A stretch of 48,786 nucleotides of DNA from Planctomycetota bacterium (GTDB lineage Bacteria > Planctomycetota > Phycisphaerae > Sedimentisphaerales > Anaerobacaceae): NCBI GenBank assembly GCA_019456195.1, contig VRUK01000034.1:1-48786 (forward strand), given 5' to 3'. The translations under genes and the position numbers were made by a program. This document shows positions 25,304-33,839 of the stretch, piece by piece; position 1 is the first letter of the stretch, and every line of letters starts with the position of its first letter. Under the pieces are notes generated by a model. That model made no database searches. It was not told the DNA's origin and saw nothing but the letters and a program-made list of their open reading frames with translations.

Positions 25304-26731
25304 TTATCGTTTCTTGATTTTTCCTCTTCGCCTGATGACCTTTTTTCTTTTTGAGCGCTGCTTTATTTTTTTCCCGCCGCTCATCATCTGATTCAGAGCG
25401 CCCATATTTAAGCCGCCGGACATCAGGCTTTTTAGGCCGCCGAAGCTTCCGCCGCTGATTGCTTTCATCATATCGCGGCTGCGTTTGAATGTCTTTACGA
25501 GGCTGGAGACGTCGTTAACCGCCACGCCGGCGCCTGCGGCGACGCGTCTTCGTCTTGAGGAGTCTATAATATCCGGGTCGCGGCGTTCGGAGGGTGTCAT
25601 CGAATAGACAATCGCTTCGGTTTGTTTGAGTTCGACACCGTCGAGGTCAACGTCTTTGAGCTGCCCGCCCATTCCGGGCATCATTTTCATCATATCCTTA
25701 ATGCCGCCCATCTTTTTGACGGCCTGCATCTGCTTTAGGAAATCATCGAAACCGAAGCTGCCTTTTGCCATTTTCTTTTGCAGCTTCTCGGCCTCTTCGA
25801 CATCGAAATGTTCCTGGGCTTTTTCGACGAGCGTTACGACATCGCCCATACCGAGAATTCTGCTTGCCATGCGGTCGGGATGAAATTCTTCGAGCTTTTC
25901 GAGCTTTTCGCCTATGCCGATGAACTTGATGGGTTTTCCGGTAACGGCTTTTACGCTTAGTGCCGCTCCGCCGCGTGCATCACCGTCGAGTTTTGTGAGG
26001 ATTACTCCGTCCAGTTCGAGGCGTTCGTTAAACTCTTTGGCTGAAGTGACGGCGTCCTGACCAGTCATAGCGTCGCAGACAAGATATATCTGGTGTGGGT
26101 TGACGGTCTTTGCGACGTTTGCGACTTCGGTCATCATTTCCTGATCGATGTGCAGCCGGCCTGCGGTGTCTATTATTACGACGTTGTGGCCGTGTTCTTT
26201 GGCATGCTTGAGAGAGTTTTTGGCGATTTTTACGGCGTTTTTGCTGTCTTCGCTGTAAACGTCAACGTCTATCTGTTGACCGAGGATAATCAACTGCTCG
26301 ATAGCGGCCGGTCTCTGGAGGTCGTTTGCGACCAAGAGAGGTTTTTTGCCCTTTGCGACGAGGTATTTTGCGAGTTTTGCCGCGGTGGTTGTCTTGCCGC
26401 AACCCTGGAGGCCGGCCAGCATTATTACGGTAGGCCCGGGCGAGACGAAATAGATGCGGGTATCGACAGGCCCCATCAATTTTGTCAACTCATCGCTTAC
26501 GATTTTTACCATGACCTGGCTCGGATGAAGACTTTTTATTACATCGGCACCCATGGCCGCCTGTGTGACGTCTTTGCAGAACTTCTTTACGACGTTGTAG
26601 CTGACGTCTGCTTCGAGGAGGGCTTTGCGTACATCCCGCATAGCATCCGAGACATTGGCTTCGGTAATCCGCCCCCGGCCTGCCAGCGACCGGAAAACGG
26701 AGTTAAATTTTTCAGTTAATGATTCAAACAT
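25304..26731 (-). CDS. ffh: Signal recognition particle protein Ffh
   Basis: The SRP GTPase that binds signal peptides and 4.5S RNA and docks with FtsY. The N domain (1 to about 90) is followed by the G domain with LAGLQGCGKTTTAAKLA (about 105), DTAGRLHID and ILTKLDGDARGGAAL. The M domain (about 300-430) has a methionine-rich finger loop, MGGIKDMMKMMPGMGGQLKD, and the RNA-binding SSRRRRVAAGAG. The C-terminus is glycine/methionine-rich, then ends in a very basic tail (KKIKQRSKRKKVIRRRGK). The length of 475 is normal. The ATG at 26731 lacks a close ribosome site, and a G/C-rich hairpin stands 21 bases upstream. Confidence 0.97.
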   Translation of the reverse strand: MFESLTEKFNSVFRSLAGRGRITEANVSDAMRDVRKALLEADVSYNVVKKFCKDVTQAAMGADVIKSLHPSQVMVKIVSDELTKLMGPVDTRIYFVSPGPTVIMLAGLQGCGKTTTAAKLAKYLVAKGKKPLLVANDLQRPAAIEQLIILGQQIDVDVYSEDSKNAVKIAKNSLKHAKEHGHNVVIIDTAGRLHIDQEMMTEVANVAKTVNPHQIYLVCDAMTGQDAVTSAKEFNERLELDGVILTKLDGDARGGAALSVKAVTGKPIKFIGIGEKLEKLEEFHPDRMASRILGMGDVVTLVEKAQEHFDVEEAEKLQKKMAKGSFGFDDFLKQMQAVKKMGGIKDMMKMMPGMGGQLKDVDLDGVELKQTEAIVYSMTPSERRDPDIIDSSRRRRVAAGAGVAVNDVSSLVKTFKRSRDMMKAISGGSFGGLKSLMSGGLNMGALNQMMSGGKKIKQRSKRKKVIRRRGKIKKR

Positions 26732-27171
26732 ATTTTAATGTTCTAAAAGAATCCCCCAGGTTATTGGGGGGCTAACCGTAAAGTCGAACTTTCTACAGCA
26801 CGACGAAGTGGGAATTATAAGGTTGCGGGGGCGATTCTGCAAGAACAAAATCTACCGCAGGAATTCCAGTGATGATTGTGTAAGGACTGATCGTTGGCTA
26901 TAGAAGGGCAATACATTACACTTTCTTGTCTTCAGCAGGGGTTTATCCTGGCAAGGCAGGCTAAATTGTCAACTCTGCCAAATCTCTGAGCCGTTTCTAA
27001 AATCCTTACTCAATATTTCTGTTTACTTCCAAACTATAATTTGTTAAAGAAATATAGTGGACAACTATGTGAGTCGTATCATGGAAGTAAAACTAAAAAG
27101 CCTCAAGTCTCATCTCTGTTGTGACCACATGCTCGCCGGTAAAACTAAAATAGTCTGAAAGAGGTAAAAAA
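26732..27171. other. Divergent intergenic region between ffh and the sensor kinase
   Basis: Apart from the hairpin at 26753-26770 I see no gene. I looked here for an SRP RNA (ffs) and found no recognisable GGAAG...AGCA tip. Confidence 0.4.
26753..26770 (-). promoter_or_regulatory. Hairpin with T-rich tail in the ffh leader
   Basis: CCCCCA pairs with TGGGGG across a six-base loop, followed on the minus strand by ATTCTTTT just before the ffh start codon. It has terminator form yet stands upstream of the gene, so it may be an attenuator or the end of an upstream transcript. Confidence 0.5.
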
Positions 27172-27261
27172 ATGCGTAACATCGGAAAAAACAGAAAGAA
27201 ACGCATTGAACAGGATAAAGAACAGCACACAAACAAGGGGAAATTGGAGCACGTCAACTGA
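27172..27261 (+). CDS. Possible 29-residue basic leader peptide
   Basis: The frame starts at ATG 27172 behind AGAGGTAAAAAA and encodes a very basic peptide opening MRNIGKNRKKRIEQDKEQH, ending at TGA 27259-27261. The stop overlaps the TGAGGT that serves as ribosome site for the kinase at 27271, a spacing typical of translational coupling. It may be a true short gene or a leader frame. There is no homology to judge by. Confidence 0.35.
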   Translation: MRNIGKNRKKRIEQDKEQHTNKGKLEHVN

Positions 27262-27270
27262 GGTATTACC

Positions 27271-29106
27271 ATGCATGACAAAATGGAGCAACCAGTGCAC
27301 GACGCTGAGACGCGATACCGTGCATTATTTGAGAATGCGAATGATGCTATATTTCTTGTGGAGGCCGACAAATTCGTCGAGTGTAATCCTAAAACTTTAG
27401 AAATGTTCGGCTGCACGCCTGAGCAGATTATAGGTAAAACGCCTTATGACCCTTATTCCCCTGAGTTCCAACCTGACGGCCGTAAATCCAAAGAAAAGGC
27501 GATGGAGAAGATCCAATTGGCTATGCAGGGACAATCCCAGTTCTTTGAATGGAGACATAACAAATATAACGGTGATGTTTTCGAGGCAGAGGTTTCCTTG
27601 AATCGGCTGGAACTTTCCGGCACGGCATTTATTCAGGCTATAGTCAGAGATATTACCGAACGCAAGCAAGCGGAGGAAGCGATTAAAGAGTCGGAGGAGA
27701 CGTTCAGGAGTCTTGCCGAGCAGTCTCCCAATATGATTTTTATAAACAAATCCGGCAGAATAGTGTATGCCAATAAAATATGCGAAGAAATAACAGGATA
27801 CAAGAGAGAGGAGCTTTGCTCTGCTGATTTTAACTTTCTTACTATGATTGCGCCGGAATCACTGGACTTGATAAAGGAGAATTTCAGTAAACATTCGAAG
27901 GGCCTGGAGATTCAGCCATACGAATATACAATTATAAATAAAGCTGGTGAAAGAATAGACGCAATCAACTCATGTAAACTAATCCAGTATGAAGGACGGA
28001 CGGCTATCCTTGGTGTTGTAACTGACATCACCGAGCGAAAGCACCTGGAAGAAGCGTATCATAGCCTGGTTGACAACTCCCTTCAGGGACTGGCAATCGT
28101 CCAGGATGGGCGGATGGTATTCCTTAACAAGGCTTTCTCCTCAACCACAGGCTATAGCAAGGAGGATTTATTGGCCGCCTCTCCAGAACAACTCCAGTCG
28201 ATGGTGCATCCTGATGACCGCGAGTTAGTCTGGACAAGGCATCGAGACCGACTCGCCGGCAAACCGGTGTCTCCTCGTTATGAGTTTCGTTGGATACGAA
28301 AAGACGGCAGCACCTGCTGGGTGGAGATTTATGCAAGCAGGATTGAATACCGGGGCCACCCGGCCATACAAACCGCCTATGTTGAGATCACCGAGCGCAA
28401 AAAAGCACGGAAAAAGCTTATCGAGTACCAGAGGCAGTTGAAGTCGCTTGCTTCTGAACTGCTGCTGGCTGAAGAACGTGAGAGGCGGCGAATTGCGACG
28501 GGGGTGCATGACGACATAGGCCAGAAACTGGCTTTGGTTAAATTGGAACTCCAGTCAATGAATGAAATAGTATCAGAACCTGATGTATCGGCATCGTTGC
28601 GCCATGCCTGTGAATTAGTAAACCAGGCAATGCAGGATACACGTTCGTTGGCGTTCGACCTCAGTAATCCTGTGCTGTATGAAGTTGGATTTACGGCCGC
28701 TGTGGAGTCGCTGCTTACCGGACGAATGATGCAAAAAAGCGGAATCAAGTCTGAGTTAAAATCCAAAATACGTAAACTCAAGCTTGGCCAGGATATGTCT
28801 ATAGTCCTGTTTCAAGCTGTTCGAGAGCTACTAACGAATGTGGTTAAGCATGCAAATGCGAATAAAGTTAAAGTTTGTATTGACAAGTCCGACCATAGAG
28901 TGCAGGTTATTGTTGATGACGATGGTGTCGGATTTGAGCTATCAGGACTTAAATCTCCGGACAAGGAGAAAGGTGGATTTGGCCTGTTCAATGTGAAGGA
29001 GAGACTGGAGTACTTAGGCGGCAGTTTTGATATCAAGTCTAAATCTGGCCAGGGAACTCGTGTTACAATTGCTGTCCCTCTGGAGCCCGATGTCACGGCT
29101 TCCTGA
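27271..29106 (+). CDS. Cytoplasmic histidine kinase with three PAS domains (NarL-type partner)
   Basis: Three PAS/PAC units lie at about residues 10-130, 135-255 and 258-378, each ending in a DITERK-like motif. A HisKA_3 dimerisation domain follows with the phospho-acceptor His413 in GVHDDIGQKLALVK, and then an HATPase domain (about 510-605) with VVKHANANKV, DDGVGFEL and GGFGLFNVKERLEYLGG. There are no TM segments, so the sensor works in the cytoplasm; the ligand or cofactor is unknown and no haem-binding residue can be assigned. The stop lies a few bases before the response regulator gene, marking a two-component operon. Confidence 0.93.
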   Translation: MHDKMEQPVHDAETRYRALFENANDAIFLVEADKFVECNPKTLEMFGCTPEQIIGKTPYDPYSPEFQPDGRKSKEKAMEKIQLAMQGQSQFFEWRHNKYNGDVFEAEVSLNRLELSGTAFIQAIVRDITERKQAEEAIKESEETFRSLAEQSPNMIFINKSGRIVYANKICEEITGYKREELCSADFNFLTMIAPESLDLIKENFSKHSKGLEIQPYEYTIINKAGERIDAINSCKLIQYEGRTAILGVVTDITERKHLEEAYHSLVDNSLQGLAIVQDGRMVFLNKAFSSTTGYSKEDLLAASPEQLQSMVHPDDRELVWTRHRDRLAGKPVSPRYEFRWIRKDGSTCWVEIYASRIEYRGHPAIQTAYVEITERKKARKKLIEYQRQLKSLASELLLAEERERRRIATGVHDDIGQKLALVKLELQSMNEIVSEPDVSASLRHACELVNQAMQDTRSLAFDLSNPVLYEVGFTAAVESLLTGRMMQKSGIKSELKSKIRKLKLGQDMSIVLFQAVRELLTNVVKHANANKVKVCIDKSDHRVQVIVDDDGVGFELSGLKSPDKEKGGFGLFNVKERLEYLGGSFDIKSKSGQGTRVTIAVPLEPDVTAS

Positions 29107-29120
29107 AAGGAGATATGAGA

Positions 29121-29768
29121 ATGAGAATACTAATCGCTGATGACCATGGGATTGTCAGGCAGGGATTAAAATCTTTGATTGAGCATCAATCCGATATGGA
29201 AGTTATTGGTGAAGCAGAAGATGGACGTATAGCGGTTGAACTTGCAAAGGAACTTTGCCCGGATGTGGTACTTATGGATATCAGTATGCCTACGTTGAAT
29301 GGTATGGAGGCAACTCGCCTTATTCTTCAAGAAAACAAAAATATCAAGGTAATAGCATTATCGATGCACTCTGATAAACACATTGTGATGGAGGCCCTTG
29401 AAGTAGGAGCATCGGCATACGTCCTCAAATCATATCTCTTTGATGAACTGATTAGAGCTTTGGAACAAGTGATGCAAGACGGATATTATCTGAGCCCTCG
29501 AATAACAAATGTAGTCATCGACGATTATGTATGCAAGTCCCGAAAAAATGAATCTACTGCAAAACCTAAACTCACAAGCCGGGAGCGCCAAATCGCACAG
29601 CTTGTGGCAGAGGGCAAGACAATCAAAGAAATAGCGCGCATACTACACATAAGCTCCAAGACCGCAGATGCTAATCGCCGCCAGATTATGAGCAAGCTCA
29701 ATATGTCCGGTGTAGCTGAGCTAACAAAATACGCCCTTCGAGAGGGGCTGACTTCGCTGGAATTCTAA
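29121..29768 (+). CDS. NarL/FixJ-family response regulator
   Basis: I place the start at ATG 29121 because AGGAG lies eight bases upstream; ATG 29115 is too close to it. The receiver domain (1 to about 120) has ILIADDHGIVRQG, the phospho-acceptor Asp53 in VVLMDISMPTLNG, and the switch region VIALSMHSDKHI. The LuxR-type helix-turn-helix (about 150-210) reads LTSRERQIAQLVAEGKTIKE followed by IARILHISSKTADANRRQIM. It should be the partner of the PAS kinase just upstream and bind DNA as a dimer. Its target promoters are not known. Confidence 0.94.
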   Translation: MRILIADDHGIVRQGLKSLIEHQSDMEVIGEAEDGRIAVELAKELCPDVVLMDISMPTLNGMEATRLILQENKNIKVIALSMHSDKHIVMEALEVGASAYVLKSYLFDELIRALEQVMQDGYYLSPRITNVVIDDYVCKSRKNESTAKPKLTSRERQIAQLVAEGKTIKEIARILHISSKTADANRRQIMSKLNMSGVAELTKYALREGLTSLEF

Positions 29769-29799
29769 TGGATATTGTCTGAACACAGTACATGTTAGG

Positions 29800-30163
29800 T
29801 TGAGCTTATTTTTAGTCCTTCCATTTCGACACTATAAGGCCAAAAAATCGCATTTGCAGGAAGTTGCCAGAATTCTCAACAACGAGGCCGGTATGGAAGT
29901 AGTGGGTGAAGCCGGAGATGGCAGAACGGCGGTGAAGCTTGCACATGAGCTTAAACCGGATGTCATCGTTATGGACGGTATTGATGCTGCGAGAAGGATT
30001 ATTAATGATATTTCCGATGTTAAGATTGTCGCGCTTTCGATGTATCCCAGGAAAAGCTTTGTTGTAGAAATGTTAAAAGCCGGTGCAGAAGCTTAATGTC
30101 GAAAGCATAGCCGAAATGGTCAAGTACGCTATTCGTGAAGACCTGACGTTCCTTGACACCTGA
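29800..30163 (+). pseudogene. Broken second NarL-type response regulator
   Basis: The first part (to the stop at 30096) keeps receiver phrases: EAGMEVVGEAGDGRTAVKLA, KPDVIVMDGIDAARRII and VKIVALSMYPRKSF. The segment after the phospho-acceptor Asp is shortened by about ten residues. The frame then breaks, and a shifted frame at 30092-30163 encodes the last 23 residues of a LuxR-type DNA-binding domain (LNVESIAEMVKYAIREDLTF). This matches LNMSGVAELTKYALREGLTS of the intact gene upstream. About 80 residues in between, most of the helix-turn-helix, are gone. It reads as a decayed tandem duplicate. Confidence 0.85.
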
Positions 30164-30221
30164 ATCGGTTGTGACAAAACGTCACATCTGCCGAATTTAT
30201 TTATCCTTTATTGTACCACAA

Positions 30222-30360
30222 CCGTAGCATTTTGTACGGATTGATTATGCCATGTGTTAAGATGAGGTATTTGCGTTCTGTGTTAAAAATAAAGCAATTT
30301 TAAGTTGGGGCGAATAGCGGTAAGTCTATTTATTACGGGGTATAACAAAGACACAGGATG
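30222..30360. repeat. Leader-like repeat, copy 1 (45-base exact core)
   Basis: Bases 30292-30336 are identical to 33453-33497. The core contains AGTTGGGGCGAATAGCGG and a small AATAG/CTATT hairpin. Flanks on both sides are related but diverged (about 140 bases in all). This copy has no intact gene close downstream on the plus strand. Confidence 0.8.
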
Positions 30361-30505
30361 GAAATATTTGGTTTTTGCAGGAGCTGCAACCGCAAAAAGA
30401 CACAGGTTTGATGCAGACAACGATATACAACCGACCAGATTTTAATGCTGATATATCCCTTTGCAACGCCGGCAGTTAACGGTGAAATGACTGTTAGTTT
30501 ATGGT

Positions 30506-31003
30506 TTAACGATTTGTGCCGGCTTCTAATCGAGGTTTGGATTTAGGTTTAGCTGAACTGTATTCTTCGACAACGGTAGCATTGACAAATTTTGGTTTCC
30601 GGACACCGGTAATTTGTCCGAATATGGTTACTAATAAAACCTTTTCCTCTTTGCTCAGTTTCTCGGCAGCTTCAATTGAATTCATAGCTTGCCATAACTG
30701 TGCTTCGCTGACGGGACCTTGGGCAATCAAGGCATTAACTTTTTCATAAAAAGGCCTTGCTACCTCATCTATTGTTTCCATTCGCTCTGAAAGTTTGCCC
30801 ATCATTAATTCAGCCTGTCTGTATAGCGTTTGCGAGAGCTTCCTGAGAATGGCGTTGCGAATCTTCTCCGGTAGTTTCTTCGGATTCAGAGCCTGAGTTG
30901 AGTTTTTCAGCTTTGTCTGGGTTGACGACAGCGCATTATGACTCTTACCTGCAAGCCGGCCCATATAATCGGCAACATTACAACATATATCTGTAAAACT
31001 CAT
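30506..31003 (-). CDS. Hypothetical helical protein
   Basis: A 165-residue soluble protein with no signal peptide or TM segment and no recognised family. The middle (KKLPEKIRNAILRKLSQTLY, RMETIDEVARPFYEKVNALI) is strongly helical and amphipathic, and a later segment, SIEAAEKLSKEEKVLLVTIF, adds another helix. The tail is basic and Pro/Lys-rich. The ATG at 31003 has AAGGAATT upstream. It follows a decayed hppA remnant on the same strand. Function is unknown. Confidence 0.65.
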   Translation of the reverse strand: MSFTDICCNVADYMGRLAGKSHNALSSTQTKLKNSTQALNPKKLPEKIRNAILRKLSQTLYRQAELMMGKLSERMETIDEVARPFYEKVNALIAQGPVSEAQLWQAMNSIEAAEKLSKEEKVLLVTIFGQITGVRKPKFVNATVVEEYSSAKPKSKPRLEAGTNR

Positions 31004-31015
31004 AGTAATTCCTTT

Positions 31016-31270
31016 TCATACCGAACAAAGGATTGAACAGAATACCAGGGAAATAGTAACCATAAGCTTGATAAGTATATTCATAGCCGAGCCCGAAACA
31101 TCCTTAAATGGGTCGCCAACCATATCCCCGAACACCGCTGCCTTATAAGCAAAATCCATATTATCGCCATCTTAACGATGGCTCGCAATCCATTTCTTGG
31201 CATTATCCCATGCACAAATTGTAAATCATCTGCCTATGACAGCAGCGATGTTCGTGGCGGTCCCTGTCTC
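31016..31270 (-). pseudogene. hppA: Remnant of membrane-bound pyrophosphatase
   Basis: One reading frame over 85 codons, broken by two internal stops, carries pieces of a proton/sodium-pumping pyrophosphatase: ETGTATNIAAVIG, then AWDNAKKWIASH, then [20 protein letters not shown] and [13 protein letters not shown] at the natural C-terminus. The last two blocks match the family end (AWDNAKKWIE, KAAVVGDTVGDPFKDTSGP). Between the first and second blocks about a hundred residues are missing, and everything upstream is gone, replaced by the HEAT-repeat gene. Frame preservation with stops points to recent inactivation. Confidence 0.88.
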
Positions 31271-31278
31271 TATTAGAT

Positions 31279-32910
31279 TCAAAAGAGTACTTTAGATTCA
31301 TCCTTCCACCATTGTTGCCATCGTGCAACCAGATACCGAAATGATTGTTCATCTATTGGAAACGTCCTGCACATCTTCTTGCCGGTGATTGCTACCAGAG
31401 CAGCATTAATTGCCCGGCGTATTCTTCTGTCAGGATCGTTCAAATGTCTAATAAGGCCGAGGATTACTTTTCTGCTACGCAGATTACCCATTGCCTCAAC
31501 CGCAGCACGTCTGACTGAAATATTGGTATCATCTAGCAGTGGAACCAACTCTATAGCAAGGTCTTCCTGTCCCAACCAGCGAATACAGGTGGTCGTCCTT
31601 CGGCGAACATCTGCGTTCTCATCACAAAGCATTCGTACCAGTGCCGGAGCACTTTCCGCACCTGCTAAGCGATATAAACCCCTTACAGCAGCTAAGCGAA
31701 CCGAAACTGTCTGTTCGGTCAAAGCCCGCTCGATTACCCATATACCTTCTTTCATATTCAGTGCTGCCAGGGCCTTAATGCACTCGATCCGTATTTGTAT
31801 TTTGGGCTCGATTGTCAATTGGACAACGAGAGTTTTAAGCGAAAATTTATGGTGTATTCCGCCCATTGTTTTTACCGCATTTATACGAATTGCTTCCTCC
31901 TGATTTTTTATATCAGATAAAGCCTTGAAAAAGAGTATCTTTTCTGTAACAGAAGAAAAATCAGCGGTTTTCACTTCTTCTAACGTCACATCAGGTACAA
32001 CGGAGGCTGCTGTCATGCCTGTTGTCGGTATAAACTCCTCTATTTCAGTTTCCGCTTGTTCTTGTTCATCCGACTGAATAGACGTTATTTCAATTGGAGG
32101 CTCAACTTCCTGCTGCTGAAACAACTCAACCTGTTCAGTTTCGGTGATATCAACATCTTCCAGCACAGAAACGTCAGGTACATCCACTAACGGTGGGGGT
32201 TGTTGTACATCAATTGTCTTTTCAACTTTTACGTCACCTTCAGGATAGTTGATTTTTTTAGAAATCTCCTGATTTTGCTCAACCGTCCCTGTTATTTCAT
32301 CCTGCCTTTGTTTGTACAACTGAAATTCCTGACCTGCCTGGCCAACTTCAGAATCCGTCAATAATTTAGGGTTAGCGTGTACCACAGGATTGCTGGTTTG
32401 TTCTGATTTACCCTTTGCCGCTTCAAGTTCTGATTCTAATACAGCAACCCGTGCCCTCAATGTAGCTTCTCTGCTTTTAGAATCATTAACCTCTTTTGTA
32501 GTTTGTTCCAGTTCATAAATGAGAGAATCCTTTCGAGTCTGAAGATCAGAGATTTGTGCTGAAAGTTCTGATTTTATTTTTTCTGTATGTTCCTGCATCT
32601 TAACGAAGAGATTCCGGGCCTTGGCAAAATTAGCTTCCAGACTGGTAACTATATCGGTCGATTCATCATCTTCAGAACACTGCCTTTGAGTTTCCAGTTC
32701 GGGTTCGCAAACAGATTCATTTTGTTCGTCTGAATCGATATCAGGTTCTTCATCAACCGGTCGGGCCGGTAAATGCTTCGCACCAGCCAGACCGCCGGCA
32801 ACAGTGCCGGTTGTTTTTTTGCCGACATCTGCTAACGTTCCTGCACATGAATCTTCACACTTTGATACAGAGCCAGGGTCTCCTGAGCGTTTTATTTTTT
32901 CGCTTTTCAT
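31279..32910 (-). CDS. Coiled-coil and HEAT-repeat protein
   Basis: ATG 32910 is chosen (a TTG lies nine bases earlier). The 543-residue protein begins with a low-complexity polar stretch. A coiled coil (about 90-170, with EHTEKIKSELSAQISDLQTR) follows, then an acidic Pro/Glu/Gln linker to about 320. The C-terminal third is a stack of HEAT/PBS-like repeats: EEAIRINAVKTMGG, VSVRLAAVRGLYRLAG, ADVRRRTTTCIRWLG and ISVRRAAVEAMGNLRSRKVI. HEAT stacks serve as protein-binding scaffolds. There is no signal peptide, so a cytoplasmic scaffold is likely. The end YLVARWQQWWKDES resembles the tail seen in other planctomycete HEAT proteins. The partner is unknown. Confidence 0.8.
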   Translation of the reverse strand: MKSEKIKRSGDPGSVSKCEDSCAGTLADVGKKTTGTVAGGLAGAKHLPARPVDEEPDIDSDEQNESVCEPELETQRQCSEDDESTDIVTSLEANFAKARNLFVKMQEHTEKIKSELSAQISDLQTRKDSLIYELEQTTKEVNDSKSREATLRARVAVLESELEAAKGKSEQTSNPVVHANPKLLTDSEVGQAGQEFQLYKQRQDEITGTVEQNQEISKKINYPEGDVKVEKTIDVQQPPPLVDVPDVSVLEDVDITETEQVELFQQQEVEPPIEITSIQSDEQEQAETEIEEFIPTTGMTAASVVPDVTLEEVKTADFSSVTEKILFFKALSDIKNQEEAIRINAVKTMGGIHHKFSLKTLVVQLTIEPKIQIRIECIKALAALNMKEGIWVIERALTEQTVSVRLAAVRGLYRLAGAESAPALVRMLCDENADVRRRTTTCIRWLGQEDLAIELVPLLDDTNISVRRAAVEAMGNLRSRKVILGLIRHLNDPDRRIRRAINAALVAITGKKMCRTFPIDEQSFRYLVARWQQWWKDESKVLF

Positions 32911-33839
32911 CTTCCTCAACTTTCCCTAATCAACTTTCACGTTAATTTTACTGCTCTTCGCTTCAGACTTTTGTTCCTCATCAGCAGGTGGTTCAAGTGT
33001 ACATTTTCAGCAACAATGAGACAAATTAGCCTTTAAATTAGGAGACTATTTCTGTTCCGGTTTCAATGATTTTACAGTTAATTCTTTTCTTTTCAAGAAT
33101 TAATTTGGCTTTCAACTGTTTTCGCTTTTCCAATATTTCTTCCCGTCTGCCAAAGTAAACATCATCAGGTATTACGCAAATTCGAAGCGAAAAAAGACCA
33201 TTTCACCGGATTACGAGAGAAACGAGATAACATACGATTTTAATGAGTTTGGTGGTGAGTTCAAACTGACCGATTCACATTATCCTTCCACGCAAGAGCG
33301 GGAATCCACAAAAGTACTTGCATAGTGGATTACTGCCGGCTTCTTTCTTCTAATTGCAGCGTTATCAGTATAAGTGTTTGTATAACATCATTTTATACTG
33401 TTTGATTACGCATCGTGTTAAAATGGGAAATTTATGCGATGTGTAAAAAAACAAGCAATTTTAAGTTGGGGCGAATAGCGGTAAGTCTATTTATTACAGG
33501 ACATAACGAAGATGCAGGATTTTGCAAAGTTAAAATAGGTAATATTTATCAAAAAAAATACTTGCATACCAGAAAATGCAAATGTAAACTTGTGTAGCTT
33601 ATTTCGGGTTCATAATTTAGGGCTTCTGTAAAATACCAATGTGAGGAGAAGTCACAGCAATAATGAGCCAATAAGGAATTGTAATATAAGCATCTGGACG
33701 TATTAGGAAGTGTTCAACATTTTACGGAGGAGCATAAACAAAACATGGTGTGTTTGTTTTCTGTTTCACAAATGCCAGGCATATTTTTTAAGGATATGTC
33801 TTTTTGCAGGATCATTAAACTTCATTCGGAGGATTAATT
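32911..33839. other. Long intergenic region with leader repeat
   Basis: It holds the second copy of the leader repeat (33383-33524) and about 340 bases of leader before the surface protein. A frame at about 33130-33324 ending PSTQERESTKVLA has no start signal or recognised relative and may be a remnant. Nothing else is supported. Confidence 0.4.
33383..33524. repeat. Leader-like repeat, copy 2 (45-base exact core), upstream of surface protein
   Basis: Bases 33453-33497 equal 30292-30336. The flanks share features such as GTGTTAA-AATG and CATAAC-AAGA. It lies about 340 bases before the large surface protein on the plus strand, where a structured leader or operator could act. Confidence 0.8.

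Noticed and set aside
26093..26719. Long plus-strand frame of 208 codons
   Set aside because: Antisense of ffh, which is unmistakable on the other strand.
30222..33524. 45-base repeat as a CRISPR or transposon end
   Set aside because: Only two copies 3 kb apart, no spacers, no inverted ends and no transposase.
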